DNA from: Maribacter algarum (ex Lu et al. 2025) (nom. illeg.)
GTDB taxonomy: Bacteria > Bacteroidota > Bacteroidia > Flavobacteriales > Flavobacteriaceae
Direction of reading: 5' to 3'
DNA: 64,000 bases
NCBI GenBank assembly: GCA_947495915.1
Contig: CANMAW010000005.1
Span: 62,001-126,000 of the forward strand
Part shown: one piece after another, positions 36,592 to 46,067 of the stretch
How positions within the stretch are numbered: position 1 is the stretch's first letter
Layout of the letters: every line of letters starts with the position of its first letter
Notes under the pieces: generated by a model
The model's database searches: none
What the model saw: the letters and a program-made list of their open reading frames with translations, nothing else
What the model was told of the DNA's origin: nothing
Position numbers and translations under genes: made by a program

Positions 36592-39500
36592 TCATCTAAT
36601 CAAACATTCTTCAATAGCAGCTGCAGTATGCTTTACATAGGGTTCTTCAAAAAGCAATTGATGACTTCCTTTGGTATGTATTACTGTAATTTCGTTTTCA
36701 CATAGTGCTCTCCAAGAACGTACGGTTTCTGTATTTAAGGAGTTGTGATCTTTTTTGGTAAGAATAACAGTTGTTCTACCCGAATAAGGCCTCCATTCGT
36801 AAGATTGACTTAATTGCATTAAATTCAAACGTAATTGCTCTAATTCCTTTGCTTCTATATCTCTTTCATGCGTACTTTTCCATTTCATTCGCCAAACTGC
36901 ATATTTTGCGATTAACATTCTTTTAATTGTTTTAAAAGGTGATCGAATCAAACGTACTGCAAATGCTGCTGCGCGAATCTTTATTCGTTCAGGAGTATTT
37001 AATGTTGCTGGTGCTGTCATGGTATCCATAACAATCAGATTAATTTCTTGATTTTCCTTTTTAAGTAGAAGGGCTATTTCATTACCTACTGCCGCACTAA
37101 AGCAATACACTAAAACATTATAAGGTCCGTTTGGTTGCACCCGTCGAATTGAATTCATATAAGCTTTTGCCATATCGTTTACGGTTTTATGCATTATCTT
37201 GTCTCCATATAAACCAGAGGGTTGAAGGGCATAAATAGGTACATCTTCAACTATATAATCTGTTAGTTTGTTATAGAAAAACACATGCCCACCACCGGCA
37301 TGAACACAGAATAAAGGTGTTTTATCACCTTCTTTTCGCAACGGTACTATATAGTCCCATTGATCTTTCTTTTGACTATTAGCATCAACAAAACTAGCAA
37401 GCTCGGCTATAGTTTGAAACTCAAACAATTGGTTAGGAGAAATTGCCATATTTGCTTTTCTCGCTTTTGAAATCACCTGAATCGTCATCAAACTATCACC
37501 TCCAATTTCGAAAAAATTATCGTTAATCCTCAACCCAGAAATTCCTAAAACTTCTTCCCAAATATTTAATAATTCTTTTTGGGTATCAGTATAAACTTTT
37601 ATTTCATCCTCAGATTCTACAACAATCTCAATGGGCGTATTAGTAAGACGTTTTTTATCTACTTTTCCATTCGGAAGCTTGATCAATGAATCATGAATTA
37701 TGATTCGTGCCGGTACCATATGTTTTGGTAATTCAGCTTTTAAGAATTGAACAAGTTCTTCTTTTATAAAATTAGATTTTACAGTGACATGGGCTACTAA
37801 TATTCCATTTGAAGTTGTTTGTTTATTTGAATAGACCACCACTGCCCCTTCTGATACCTGCGAGTATTGCAATATTGTATTTTCAATTTCATCAAGTTCA
37901 ATACGAAAGCCTCGTATTTTTATTTGTGAATCTGCTCTTCCTAAAAAATCAATGTTTCCATCTGCCAAGTAACGGCCTAAATCTCCTGATTTATATAAAA
38001 ATTGTGGCGTATTATTTTTTGTGAAAGGATTAGCTACAAACTTGCTTTTAGATAGTTCTGGTTGATTTAAATAACCTTGTGAAAGTCCTTCTCCTGAAAT
38101 GTAAATTTCTCCGACCGCCCCAAAGGGAACATGCTGCATTTTAGAATTTAGTAAATGAATTTGAACACCCGCAATAGGTTTTCCTATGGGAATTACCTGA
38201 TAGTTTTTATGTGCATCAAATTTGTACCCTAAACACCAAACGGTAGCCTCCGTAGGTCCGTATTCATTATATAATTTGGCGTTTGAAAGACTTTGAAAAT
38301 GTAATTTAGGAAGTTGTAACGGACAAGCTTCACCTGCTACAATTACCGTAGTAAGACTTTTTAAATCTTTTATCACAGCGTTTTCTAATAGTATACGATA
38401 TAAGGTGGGTAAGGTGAGCCAGTGGGTTATGGCATCTCGTTTTATGACAGCCTGCAATTGCTCTAAATCTTGTTCAAGATTCTTTTCTGCAATAACTAAA
38501 TTACCCCCTGTAGTTAGGGTCCAGAATATTCCAGCTTTTGAACTATCAAATGAGATAGAAGAAGTTAACAAAAATGCTTTCGGACTCGAATCATAAAATT
38601 GAAAACGCGCCTTTGTAGATGTTACAATATTTTTATGTGAAATAGGAACACCTTTGGGTTTTCCCGTACTACCAGAAGTATAAATAATGTAGGCAGTTCG
38701 ATTAGAATCAAATTCAGAAATTGACCATTCAGATAGCATCTCATCGTAGGAAACCTCATCGATCAAAACTCGTTCAAGTTCAGGTAATTCGAAACGATCT
38801 TTATATTTAGATTCTGTCAACACGAGATTAACTTTGGCATCGTACAAAATATAATTGCTACGCTCTTGCGGATATTCAGGATCTAGTGGAACGTATGCAC
38901 TACCCGCTTTTAAAATAGCCAATACACCAACAATCATTTCAATGGAACGTCCTATGCATAGCCCTATGATTTCATTTGCTCCCTTTGTGGTATTCATCAA
39001 TTGTTTTGCCAATTGATTCGCGCGCAAGTTCAAGGTTTCATACGAAATAGATTCGTCTTTATAGGTAACTGCAATCGCCTTAGGAATCTTTGATGCAACT
39101 TGTGTGATGAGATCGTGAATTCCTATTTGATTGGAATTATTCGATGTTAAAAGGTTTTCGGCCTGCGGTTTAAAAAAGAGTTGTTTCTCTTTCGGTGTCA
39201 GCATTGGCAGTTCTTGTAAACTGCTATTTTTATTTTGAACGACACCTGATGCTAGCAACTGTAAATGTTCTAAAAACCTCGAGATCGTGGTCGCCCCGAA
39301 TAGATCTGTAGCGTATTCAAAATTGGCGTGCAACCGACCTTTTTTTTCAGATACAAATAAGGTTAAATCAAATTTAGAGGTCTGAAGTTCTACTAACTCA
39401 GTTTTCTGAAAACTTAAATTGTCTCCAAATTCAGGATAATTTGAACCAGCATTATAAACAAACATAACCTGAAAAAAGGGATTTAATGCAGCCGAACGTT

Positions 39501-40611
39501 CAGGATTTAACTCTTTTACCAAAGTATCGAAAGAAATGTCTTTGTTAGAAAAAGCTTCTAAGGTGGTTTGGTGCACACTTGCCACCAAATTTGAAAAAGA
39601 CATGTTGCTATAAAGCTTATTTCGTAAAACCAATGTGTCTACAAAAAAGCCAATCATATCTTCCACTTCTTTGTGATTTCTATTGGCAATTGGAGAACCT
39701 ATTAAAATATCAGCTTGACCTGTATGACGGTAGAGCAAGGCGTAAAATAAAGAAAGTAATAACACAAATGGCGTGACCTGCATTTCTTTTGCCAAAGCGT
39801 TTAGCTCTGTTGATAGGTTTTCAGAAAAAACAATTTCTTTATGTGAGCCTCTATAGCTTCTTGTGGTCGGCCTTTTGTAATCGGTCTGCAAGGCTAAAGG
39901 TACTAGTTCTCCTGACAACTTCTGTTTCCAATAGTCCAACGACTCAGGTGCAATATTTCTTGAAGCGTTCCAATAGGCAAAATCTTGAAACTGTAACTTT
40001 CTTGTCTTTTGTTCTAGCTTTAAATTCTTTGAAGAGGCGTTATACAATCGTGCCAAATGATTAACAAAAACTTCCATTGACCACTCATCGGTGATAATAT
40101 GATGCATAGTTACTGACAAAACAAAGGTCGTTTCGGTTATTTTTATGACCGAAGCTTTCAATAAGGGTGATTTTGTTAAATCGAAAACAGTGGTAAAATC
40201 TTCCTGTACCACATCTTTTGCAAGCTGCCATGCTTCTTCTTCCGTCTTATTACTGAGATCAATATCTGCTACTAAAAAAGTAGAATTTTCATCAATTTGT
40301 AATTCAAGCCCTTCTTCACTATTAACACATTTCGAACGTAATAAATCATGTGACTTGTAAATCTCTTGAATACTATTCTTAAGAATTTCCACTGACCAAC
40401 TACCCTTTAGAAGAAATGCTTCACCATAGTTGTAAAAGGTGTTAGTTTTATTTAGATTTTGTAAAAACCATAATCGCTGTTGCGCACTAGATAGTGGAAT
40501 TTTAACCCCTGCAGGAGCTGTGGTTAATGGAAAAGACGAAATAGTAGATTCCTTCTTTACTCTATTTTTCCATTGTGCTAATACGTCAACTTTTGTGGTA
40601 TCTTTTTTCAA
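36592..40611 (-). CDS. Nonribosomal peptide synthetase, C-A-T-TE (terminal module)
   Basis: 1339 residues. C domain about 38-465: AQQRLWFLQN and an intact HHIITDEWS (His170/171, Asp175). A domain about 500-985: YTSGSTGKPKG, YNEYGPTEAT, GRADSQIKIRGFR, and the A10 Lys in NGKVDKKRL. The specificity residues I read by motif alignment are D-S-A-T-I-A-E-V-W-K, for which I know no safe substrate. T domain: Ser1040 in GGDSL. TE domain about 1085-1339: the nucleophile elbow reads YCFSAAVG, with Cys1170 at the usual Ser position. It is likely the last module of the assembly line, releasing the product. It is 20 bp after the HupE-like gene. Confidence 0.95.
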   Translation of the reverse strand: MKKDTTKVDVLAQWKNRVKKESTISSFPLTTAPAGVKIPLSSAQQRLWFLQNLNKTNTFYNYGEAFLLKGSWSVEILKNSIQEIYKSHDLLRSKCVNSEEGLELQIDENSTFLVADIDLSNKTEEEAWQLAKDVVQEDFTTVFDLTKSPLLKASVIKITETTFVLSVTMHHIITDEWSMEVFVNHLARLYNASSKNLKLEQKTRKLQFQDFAYWNASRNIAPESLDYWKQKLSGELVPLALQTDYKRPTTRSYRGSHKEIVFSENLSTELNALAKEMQVTPFVLLLSLFYALLYRHTGQADILIGSPIANRNHKEVEDMIGFFVDTLVLRNKLYSNMSFSNLVASVHQTTLEAFSNKDISFDTLVKELNPERSAALNPFFQVMFVYNAGSNYPEFGDNLSFQKTELVELQTSKFDLTLFVSEKKGRLHANFEYATDLFGATTISRFLEHLQLLASGVVQNKNSSLQELPMLTPKEKQLFFKPQAENLLTSNNSNQIGIHDLITQVASKIPKAIAVTYKDESISYETLNLRANQLAKQLMNTTKGANEIIGLCIGRSIEMIVGVLAILKAGSAYVPLDPEYPQERSNYILYDAKVNLVLTESKYKDRFELPELERVLIDEVSYDEMLSEWSISEFDSNRTAYIIYTSGSTGKPKGVPISHKNIVTSTKARFQFYDSSPKAFLLTSSISFDSSKAGIFWTLTTGGNLVIAEKNLEQDLEQLQAVIKRDAITHWLTLPTLYRILLENAVIKDLKSLTTVIVAGEACPLQLPKLHFQSLSNAKLYNEYGPTEATVWCLGYKFDAHKNYQVIPIGKPIAGVQIHLLNSKMQHVPFGAVGEIYISGEGLSQGYLNQPELSKSKFVANPFTKNNTPQFLYKSGDLGRYLADGNIDFLGRADSQIKIRGFRIELDEIENTILQYSQVSEGAVVVYSNKQTTSNGILVAHVTVKSNFIKEELVQFLKAELPKHMVPARIIIHDSLIKLPNGKVDKKRLTNTPIEIVVESEDEIKVYTDTQKELLNIWEEVLGISGLRINDNFFEIGGDSLMTIQVISKARKANMAISPNQLFEFQTIAELASFVDANSQKKDQWDYIVPLRKEGDKTPLFCVHAGGGHVFFYNKLTDYIVEDVPIYALQPSGLYGDKIMHKTVNDMAKAYMNSIRRVQPNGPYNVLVYCFSAAVGNEIALLLKKENQEINLIVMDTMTAPATLNTPERIKIRAAAFAVRLIRSPFKTIKRMLIAKYAVWRMKWKSTHERDIEAKELEQLRLNLMQLSQSYEWRPYSGRTTVILTKKDHNSLNTETVRSWRALCENEITVIHTKGSHQLLFEEPYVKHTAAAIEECLIR

Positions 40612-40631
40612 ATTCTAGTTGCTTTAGAAGC

Positions 40632-41861
40632 TTAAGACCAAAGCCCAAGTTGCACTGCCCATTCGCGAATTTGCATTTTTACAGCATAAAATACACCGAA
40701 TTCAAGATCAAAAATCCGCTCTATGCACCAATATAGTGATATGATTATCAATACGAGTGATGTGTAAACCAAAATCTTGTTATAAATTTTCGTCTTTCTT
40801 AATAGGAAAAGTATTGGAAATATCGCTGCTATTATAGCCACTTGGCCCAATTCAACTCCCACATTAAATCCTAGGAGTGATATTGTCAAAAAGTCATTAG
40901 TTAATCCCAAATCACCCAATACACTTGCAAATCCGAATCCATGGAACAACCCGAAAACAAATGCGATTACCCAATCACGGCCTTTAAAAATTGGTCGAAT
41001 ATTATGAAAGGCGGCCAGACCTATTGAAAATGCAATAATAGACTCTACTAATCTTGAGGGTAAATTAACAAGTTCAAGCGAAGCCAAAGTAAGAGTAATA
41101 GTGTGAGCAATAGTGAAAAATGTAATTACTCGAAGAATATAAAAGAAAGCTGGTTTGAATTCTAAAACAGGTTCCCAATTCGCAAGGTTATACCCTGTAG
41201 CATCAGATTTTCTTCTAACAACTGCCGGTAAAATCAATGCGACTAAAAATAAGATATGATCGAGTCCTATCCAAATATGCCACATACCCTGACGAACCAT
41301 TGCTACAAATCCTTTCCATACCGAAACATCAGTCAAAGACATGGTGTCAACCGTTCTTCCAGGTGCAAAGTCTAATGAAATATTCGCTTCTTCATTAATT
41401 ACACCAGCTTTCCAATTGTATTCGGTAATTAAAAACCCTCTATGAGTATCATCCTTTTCAAAAACCACATTATAGTTAACGGTTAGTTCATCAGGTATAT
41501 CATTAGTATTTTCTAAAACGAAGTAGACTTTTAAAAAATTCCCTAAATCAACAAATTGAATATCTTCTTTTTCAAGCAAAATATTGTGCTTGCCCAATGG
41601 AGATTCAAAAGACGTATTTCTCAATAGGTAGGCTTTTATTTCGTCTAAATATGGTTCAATATCTTTTAAAACAAAATCTTGCCCCAAATTAGTCCCAAAT
41701 ACGGTATTAATTTCGCGCGCATTAATTTCAAACCTACCTTCAATTCCTGATTTTTCATATACACGAAGAAAGATATAACTCTGATTTACTAAATGAGCAT
41801 CAGCAATATTTGGAAAAAGCAGTATTCCTAAAAGAAATAGCGCTGAAAGTAATTTTTTCAT
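40632..41861 (-). CDS. HupE/UreJ-type permease
   Basis: A protein of 409 residues from the ATG at 41861, giving a signal peptide (LFLLGILLFPNIADAH). An extracytoplasmic domain of about 180 residues follows, then six to seven membrane helices. Family motifs are MWHIWIGLDHILFL, FTIAHTITLTLA and FGLFHGFGFASVLGDLG, with His and Asp residues suited to divalent metal transport. HupE/UreJ proteins are linked to nickel or cobalt uptake; the long N-terminal domain is the HupE_2-type variant. It is the first gene of the leftward NRPS operon. Metal specificity cannot be read. Confidence 0.88.
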   Translation of the reverse strand: MKKLLSALFLLGILLFPNIADAHLVNQSYIFLRVYEKSGIEGRFEINAREINTVFGTNLGQDFVLKDIEPYLDEIKAYLLRNTSFESPLGKHNILLEKEDIQFVDLGNFLKVYFVLENTNDIPDELTVNYNVVFEKDDTHRGFLITEYNWKAGVINEEANISLDFAPGRTVDTMSLTDVSVWKGFVAMVRQGMWHIWIGLDHILFLVALILPAVVRRKSDATGYNLANWEPVLEFKPAFFYILRVITFFTIAHTITLTLASLELVNLPSRLVESIIAFSIGLAAFHNIRPIFKGRDWVIAFVFGLFHGFGFASVLGDLGLTNDFLTISLLGFNVGVELGQVAIIAAIFPILFLLRKTKIYNKILVYTSLVLIIISLYWCIERIFDLEFGVFYAVKMQIREWAVQLGLWS

Positions 41862-42180
41862 AGCAGTTTTATTTATTCTTAATCGGTAAATTACCATTTA
41901 TAAGAAGTACAATAAAAGAAAAAAGTTAAACACTTTTAAAATTTTACGTTAAACGGTGATTTTTTTACATTATAAACACAACCTCAACAAAACCAATACG
42001 TTAAACAAAACTCGCAACCAAAACATCTCAATTAGACATTCAAACACAATTATGGTTGCTAACTGACTTATATTACTGGTTGTTTATCGAAACTTGCATT
42101 GTTTTCTTGAAATTTCATACTTAAATTACTTACATTAAGTAAAAATTGCTGACTTGTTTAACCAAGTTTAAAAGAAAACA
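41862..42180. promoter_or_regulatory. Divergent promoter region of the NRPS cluster with repeated GTTAAAC sites
   Basis: A 319-bp AT-rich gap between the hupE-like (-) and cyclodeaminase (+) genes. GTTAAAC occurs at 41925-41931, 41948-41954 and 42000-42006, and as its inverse GTTTAAC at 42156-42162. The second and third are extended (TACGTTAAAC) and lie 52 bp apart. An 11-bp near-palindrome GGTAAATTACC is at 41885-41895. I see no exact TAnnTTTG element. The repeats are candidates for a shared operator. Confidence 0.35.
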
Positions 42181-43251
42181 ATGTTCCAAAAACAACAAAC
42201 ATCCATCGTTCTGTCAGGAATTGATGTTAGCCAAATTGTCGAGAAATTTGGACTAAATGAGCTGATGGACAACCTTATTAATCGATTGGAAAGTGCCATT
42301 AAAAACTTTGACAATTCAAAAATTGATATTCCGATCAGATCAGGGTTTAACTATCAAGCAACTAATCCTGGTTTAGTAGAATGGATGCCCATTCATAAAA
42401 AGGGTAAAGAGGTGGTGATAAAAGTTGTAGGTTATCACCCTCGCAATCCTGAAAAATTTAATTTACCAACGATATTATCCTCTATTTCAAGTTATGACAC
42501 CATCACAGGTCACTTGAACGGAATCGCAGATGGTGTTTTGCTTACTGCTTTACGAACAGGTGCTTCATCAGCTCTTGCGAGTAAATATCTAGCGAAACCA
42601 GGTAGCTCTGTTCTAGGCCTTATTGGTTGCGGAGCGCAATCAATAACTCAACTGCATGCCCTATCACGTATTTTTGATTTGAAAGAAGTATTTATTAATG
42701 ATATAGACAAAGATACAATCGCCACGTTTAAAGATCGAATTGCAATGCTCGATTTAGATATAGTAGTGCAAGAGACCTCGATCAAAACGATTATTGAGTC
42801 GTCTGACATTGTGTGTACTGAAACCTCAATTGATATAGGTACAGGCCCCCTTTTTAAAAATGTTGAAAGTAAAAGGCATTTACATATCAATGCTATCGGT
42901 TCTGATTTTCCTGGAAAAACCGAACTTCCTAAGGAGTTTTTGTTAAATAGTTTTGTGTGTCCTGACTTTTTAGAACAGGCAAAACTCGAAGGTGAATGCC
43001 AACAATTAAAAGATGAACAAATTGGCGCTGATTGGGTGCAAGTCATACAATCACCACAAGAATTTACAGAAATACCTTTTCAAAAATCTGTTTTTGATTC
43101 AACGGGATGGGCGCTTGAAGATCAAGTGGTGTTAGAGTTATTTTTAGAAAAGGCTAAAGAGTTTAAAATAGGGTTAGAAGTAGCTATTGAAAATGTTTCT
43201 GAAGACGCTAAAAACCCTTATCATTTTTTATTGAAAACAGTTCAGGCCTAA
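42181..43251 (+). CDS. Ornithine cyclodeaminase / mu-crystallin family enzyme
   Basis: A 356-residue NAD-binding enzyme. The N-terminal part has the family pattern (GFNYQATNPGLVEWMPIHKKGKEVVIKVVGYHP). DGVLLTALRTGASSALASKYLA precedes the Rossmann motif VLGLIGCGAQSITQLHAL. Family members convert L-ornithine to L-proline, lysine to pipecolate, or reduce cyclic imines. It opens the rightward operon whose next three genes resemble a prolyl-carrier-protein dehydrogenation pathway, so supplying proline is the simplest reading. An SbnB-like role is less likely because no SbnA homologue is present. Confidence 0.88.
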   Translation: MFQKQQTSIVLSGIDVSQIVEKFGLNELMDNLINRLESAIKNFDNSKIDIPIRSGFNYQATNPGLVEWMPIHKKGKEVVIKVVGYHPRNPEKFNLPTILSSISSYDTITGHLNGIADGVLLTALRTGASSALASKYLAKPGSSVLGLIGCGAQSITQLHALSRIFDLKEVFINDIDKDTIATFKDRIAMLDLDIVVQETSIKTIIESSDIVCTETSIDIGTGPLFKNVESKRHLHINAIGSDFPGKTELPKEFLLNSFVCPDFLEQAKLEGECQQLKDEQIGADWVQVIQSPQEFTEIPFQKSVFDSTGWALEDQVVLELFLEKAKEFKIGLEVAIENVSEDAKNPYHFLLKTVQA

Positions 43252-43338
43252 ACAGTCTAAAACTTAGATGTTATTAAAAATTTCAAACGATTGCTTACTT
43301 AAAACAATAATAAAGACTTTAATACAATTCGCTTATAA

Positions 43339-44490
43339 ATGAATTTATCGTGGACGTCAGAACAGATAGAATATAAAGAGGCAATTATTGCTTTTGCTCA
43401 AGAGCACCTCAATAATAACGTGGCGAGTCGCGATCAAAATTGTGAATTTTCTCGAGATGATTGGAAAAAGTGCGCGGCATTCGGAATTCAAGGTTTGGCT
43501 ACGCCAAAAGTATATGGAGGTTATAAACCGGAGGTTGATATACTAACCGCTACATTGGCAATGGAAGGCTTAGGGTACGGTTGTAAAGATAATGGACTAC
43601 CCTTTAGTTTAAATGCCCAAATGTGGACCGTACAATTACCCATTGCACAATTTGGTAATGAACAGCAGAAAACAAAATACCTCAACAAATTCACCTCTGG
43701 CGATTGGATTGGCTGTCACGGTTTAACCGAAGCTAATGCCGGTTCAGATATTTTCAGTATGGAAACATCTGCCAAAAAAGTGGATGGTGGCTACATTATA
43801 AACGGTAGTAAACGGCTTATAACATTAGGGCCGGTTGCTGATGTTGCTCTAATATTTTGTGTAACGAACGAGAAATTAGGCAAATGGGGCATTAGCGGCT
43901 TTATTATTGAAAAAGGTACTGAAGGGTTCACTCAAGGTGCCAACAAGGCTAAAATGGGGATGCGCACCGTACCTATTGGTGATTTAATCTTTGAAGATTG
44001 CTTCGTATCCGATGAAAATCGTTTGGGTGCTGAAGGTTCGGGTTGGAGTATTACTACAAGTTCTCTGGAATATGATCGAGGAGGAATTCTAGGTAGTCAG
44101 CTAGGGGCTATGGAAAGACAACTCGAAGAAAGTATTGCCTTTGTAAAAAAAAGAAATCAATTTGGCAAACCAGTAAGTGAATTTCAGTCTGTTTCAAATA
44201 GAATTGCAAATATGAAATTACGACTAGAAACCTCACGCTTATTACTTTATAAAGTCGCTTGGTTAAAAAGTATTGGAAAATCAGCAATGATGGAAGCCGC
44301 GTTGTTAAAGCTACAACTCAGTGAAAGCTTTATTGAATCAAGCTTAGATGCTATTCGATCACATGGTGGAAGTGGCTATTTAAGTGAAAATGAAATTGAA
44401 CGAGATTTAAGAGATGCGGTGGGTGGTGTAATCTACGCCGGAACCTCTGATATTCAAAGAAATATAATTGCCAACCTACTTGGCTTATAA
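43339..44490 (+). CDS. Acyl-CoA dehydrogenase-fold flavoenzyme, candidate prolyl-carrier-protein dehydrogenase
   Basis: 383 residues with the complete ACAD fold. GLTEANAGSDIFSM is the flavin/substrate signature, and the C-terminal part is RSHGGSGYLSENEIERDLRDAVGGVIYAGTSDIQR. The medium-chain-type catalytic Glu before GT is Ala367 here (YAGTS). The likely base is instead in the helix at L243-E-Y-D246-R, as in isovaleryl-CoA dehydrogenases and in PltE/RedW-type prolyl-S-carrier dehydrogenases. It lies between the cyclodeaminase and adenylation genes, 9 bp before the latter. Role inferred: oxidation of a carrier-bound proline (or similar amino acid) to a pyrrole or pyrroline. Confidence 0.85.
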   Translation: MNLSWTSEQIEYKEAIIAFAQEHLNNNVASRDQNCEFSRDDWKKCAAFGIQGLATPKVYGGYKPEVDILTATLAMEGLGYGCKDNGLPFSLNAQMWTVQLPIAQFGNEQQKTKYLNKFTSGDWIGCHGLTEANAGSDIFSMETSAKKVDGGYIINGSKRLITLGPVADVALIFCVTNEKLGKWGISGFIIEKGTEGFTQGANKAKMGMRTVPIGDLIFEDCFVSDENRLGAEGSGWSITTSSLEYDRGGILGSQLGAMERQLEESIAFVKKRNQFGKPVSEFQSVSNRIANMKLRLETSRLLLYKVAWLKSIGKSAMMEAALLKLQLSESFIESSLDAIRSHGGSGYLSENEIERDLRDAVGGVIYAGTSDIQRNIIANLLGL

Positions 44491-44499
44491 ATTACTATT

Positions 44500-46065
44500 A
44501 TGATAACAACGCTCCCAAATTGTATAGATAATGCTGTCCAACTACACCCGAAAAACGTTGCTTTTCGTTGTGGTGAACAACAACTCACCTATGAGCAGTT
44601 ACAATTAAAAACAAATCAATTGGCTCAGCATCTTGTTCATTCTGGAGTCAAGAAAGGTGATCGCGTTGGTATTTATATGAATCGCTGTTTAGAAACAGCA
44701 ATAGCCATTTATGGAATTTTAAAATCAGGAGCGGCCTATGTACCTATAGATCCTATTTCTCCAAAAAACAGAACCCTGTTCTTACTCGAAAACTGTGGTA
44801 TTGAAATTTTGATTACGGTTGAAAAACAAAAAAAACGCATACACAAACTATTAGAAACACCTACTTCTATAAAACAAATAATTGGTGTCTCAACTCAGTT
44901 TAATGTGAAGCATTGTTTATGGGAAGATTTATATAACACCTCGCTTGAAAGTTACCAACCCATACAACTTGATCAAAATGATCTAGCTTATATTATGTAT
45001 ACGTCTGGCTCAACAGGAGCGCCAAAGGGAATTATGCATACGCATAAAAGCGGTTTGGCTTATGCGAAGCTTTCCGCTGATTTATACGGTTTAACGGTAA
45101 CTGATAGGGTCGCGAATCACGCTCCATTACATTTCGATATTTCAACATTTGGCTATTTTTCGGCTCCGTTTGCTTCTGCGACAACGGTTATTATTCCTGA
45201 TGCTCATACCAACCTACCAGCTAGTTTAGCTGCTTTAATTGCAGCGGAAAAAATATCAGTTTGGTATTCTGTTCCATTGGCTTTGAGTCAACTAGTTTTA
45301 TCTAAAGTTTTAGATAATTATGATTTTAGTGCCTTGAGATGGGTGCTTTTTGGTGGAGAAAATTTTCCATTGAAATACCTCAACCTACTCATGCAGAAAT
45401 GGCCCCATGCAAGATATTCTAATGTATATGGCCCTGCAGAAGTGAATCAATGTACCTATTACAATTTTGACACATCAGTAAATATTGAAAAATATATTCC
45501 TATTGGTAAAGTCTGGAACTATACTGATTATAAAATCATTGACGAAAATGATCAAGAAATTTATGACGATACAGCAGGCCAATTGGTAATTCATTCAACA
45601 ACAATGATGAAAGGTTATTGGGGTAATGAAGTTTTAACCAAACAATCTATTTATACCGTTCAGACATCAGATAGTTCAAAGAAATCATTTTATCGAACTG
45701 GTGATTTAGTCAAAAGAGATCAATTAGGTCAGTTGATCTTTTTAGGACGAAAAGATAGACAAGTTAAGGTTCGTGGTTATCGAATTGAACTTGATGAAGT
45801 TGAAGCTGTATTAAACAATCATCCGGCAATAAAAGAAGCTACTGTATGTAAATTACAAAACAAAGATAATATCGCTACCATCCACGCTGCGGTTATCTTC
45901 GTGATTGGTGCAGAAATACCCGTGAATACCTTAATTACGTATTGTAGGTCTAACCTACCCTCTTACGCCGTACCAGAACGTTTAGACATTTTAGAAAGTT
46001 TCCCTAGAACTGGTTCTGGAAAAATTGACTTAACCCGAATTAAAGAAACTCTAATCGCCCTATAA
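44500..46065 (+). CDS. Free-standing amino-acid adenylation enzyme (PltF/AnaC type candidate)
   Basis: A 521-residue AMP-forming ligase without carrier or condensation domain. Core motifs: LKSGAAYVPIDP, YTSGSTGAPKG, NHAPLHFDISTFGYF, NVYGPAEVNQC, YRTGDL, GRKDRQVKVRGYRIELDEVE and the Lys in GSGKIDLTRI. By motif alignment the pocket reads D-I-F-S-L-G-V-Q-C-K. It is followed after 2 bp by a stand-alone carrier protein and preceded by the dehydrogenase, the same gene set as in pyrrole-2-carboxylate and anatoxin starter pathways, where the ligase loads L-proline. I cannot confirm proline from the pocket alone. Confidence 0.9.
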   Translation: MITTLPNCIDNAVQLHPKNVAFRCGEQQLTYEQLQLKTNQLAQHLVHSGVKKGDRVGIYMNRCLETAIAIYGILKSGAAYVPIDPISPKNRTLFLLENCGIEILITVEKQKKRIHKLLETPTSIKQIIGVSTQFNVKHCLWEDLYNTSLESYQPIQLDQNDLAYIMYTSGSTGAPKGIMHTHKSGLAYAKLSADLYGLTVTDRVANHAPLHFDISTFGYFSAPFASATTVIIPDAHTNLPASLAALIAAEKISVWYSVPLALSQLVLSKVLDNYDFSALRWVLFGGENFPLKYLNLLMQKWPHARYSNVYGPAEVNQCTYYNFDTSVNIEKYIPIGKVWNYTDYKIIDENDQEIYDDTAGQLVIHSTTMMKGYWGNEVLTKQSIYTVQTSDSSKKSFYRTGDLVKRDQLGQLIFLGRKDRQVKVRGYRIELDEVEAVLNNHPAIKEATVCKLQNKDNIATIHAAVIFVIGAEIPVNTLITYCRSNLPSYAVPERLDILESFPRTGSGKIDLTRIKETLIAL

Positions 46066-46067
46066 TT

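Noticed and set aside
42181-43251. Diaminopropionate synthesis by an SbnB-like enzyme.
   Set aside because: No SbnA-like partner lies in the cluster, and the following genes fit a proline-type starter better.
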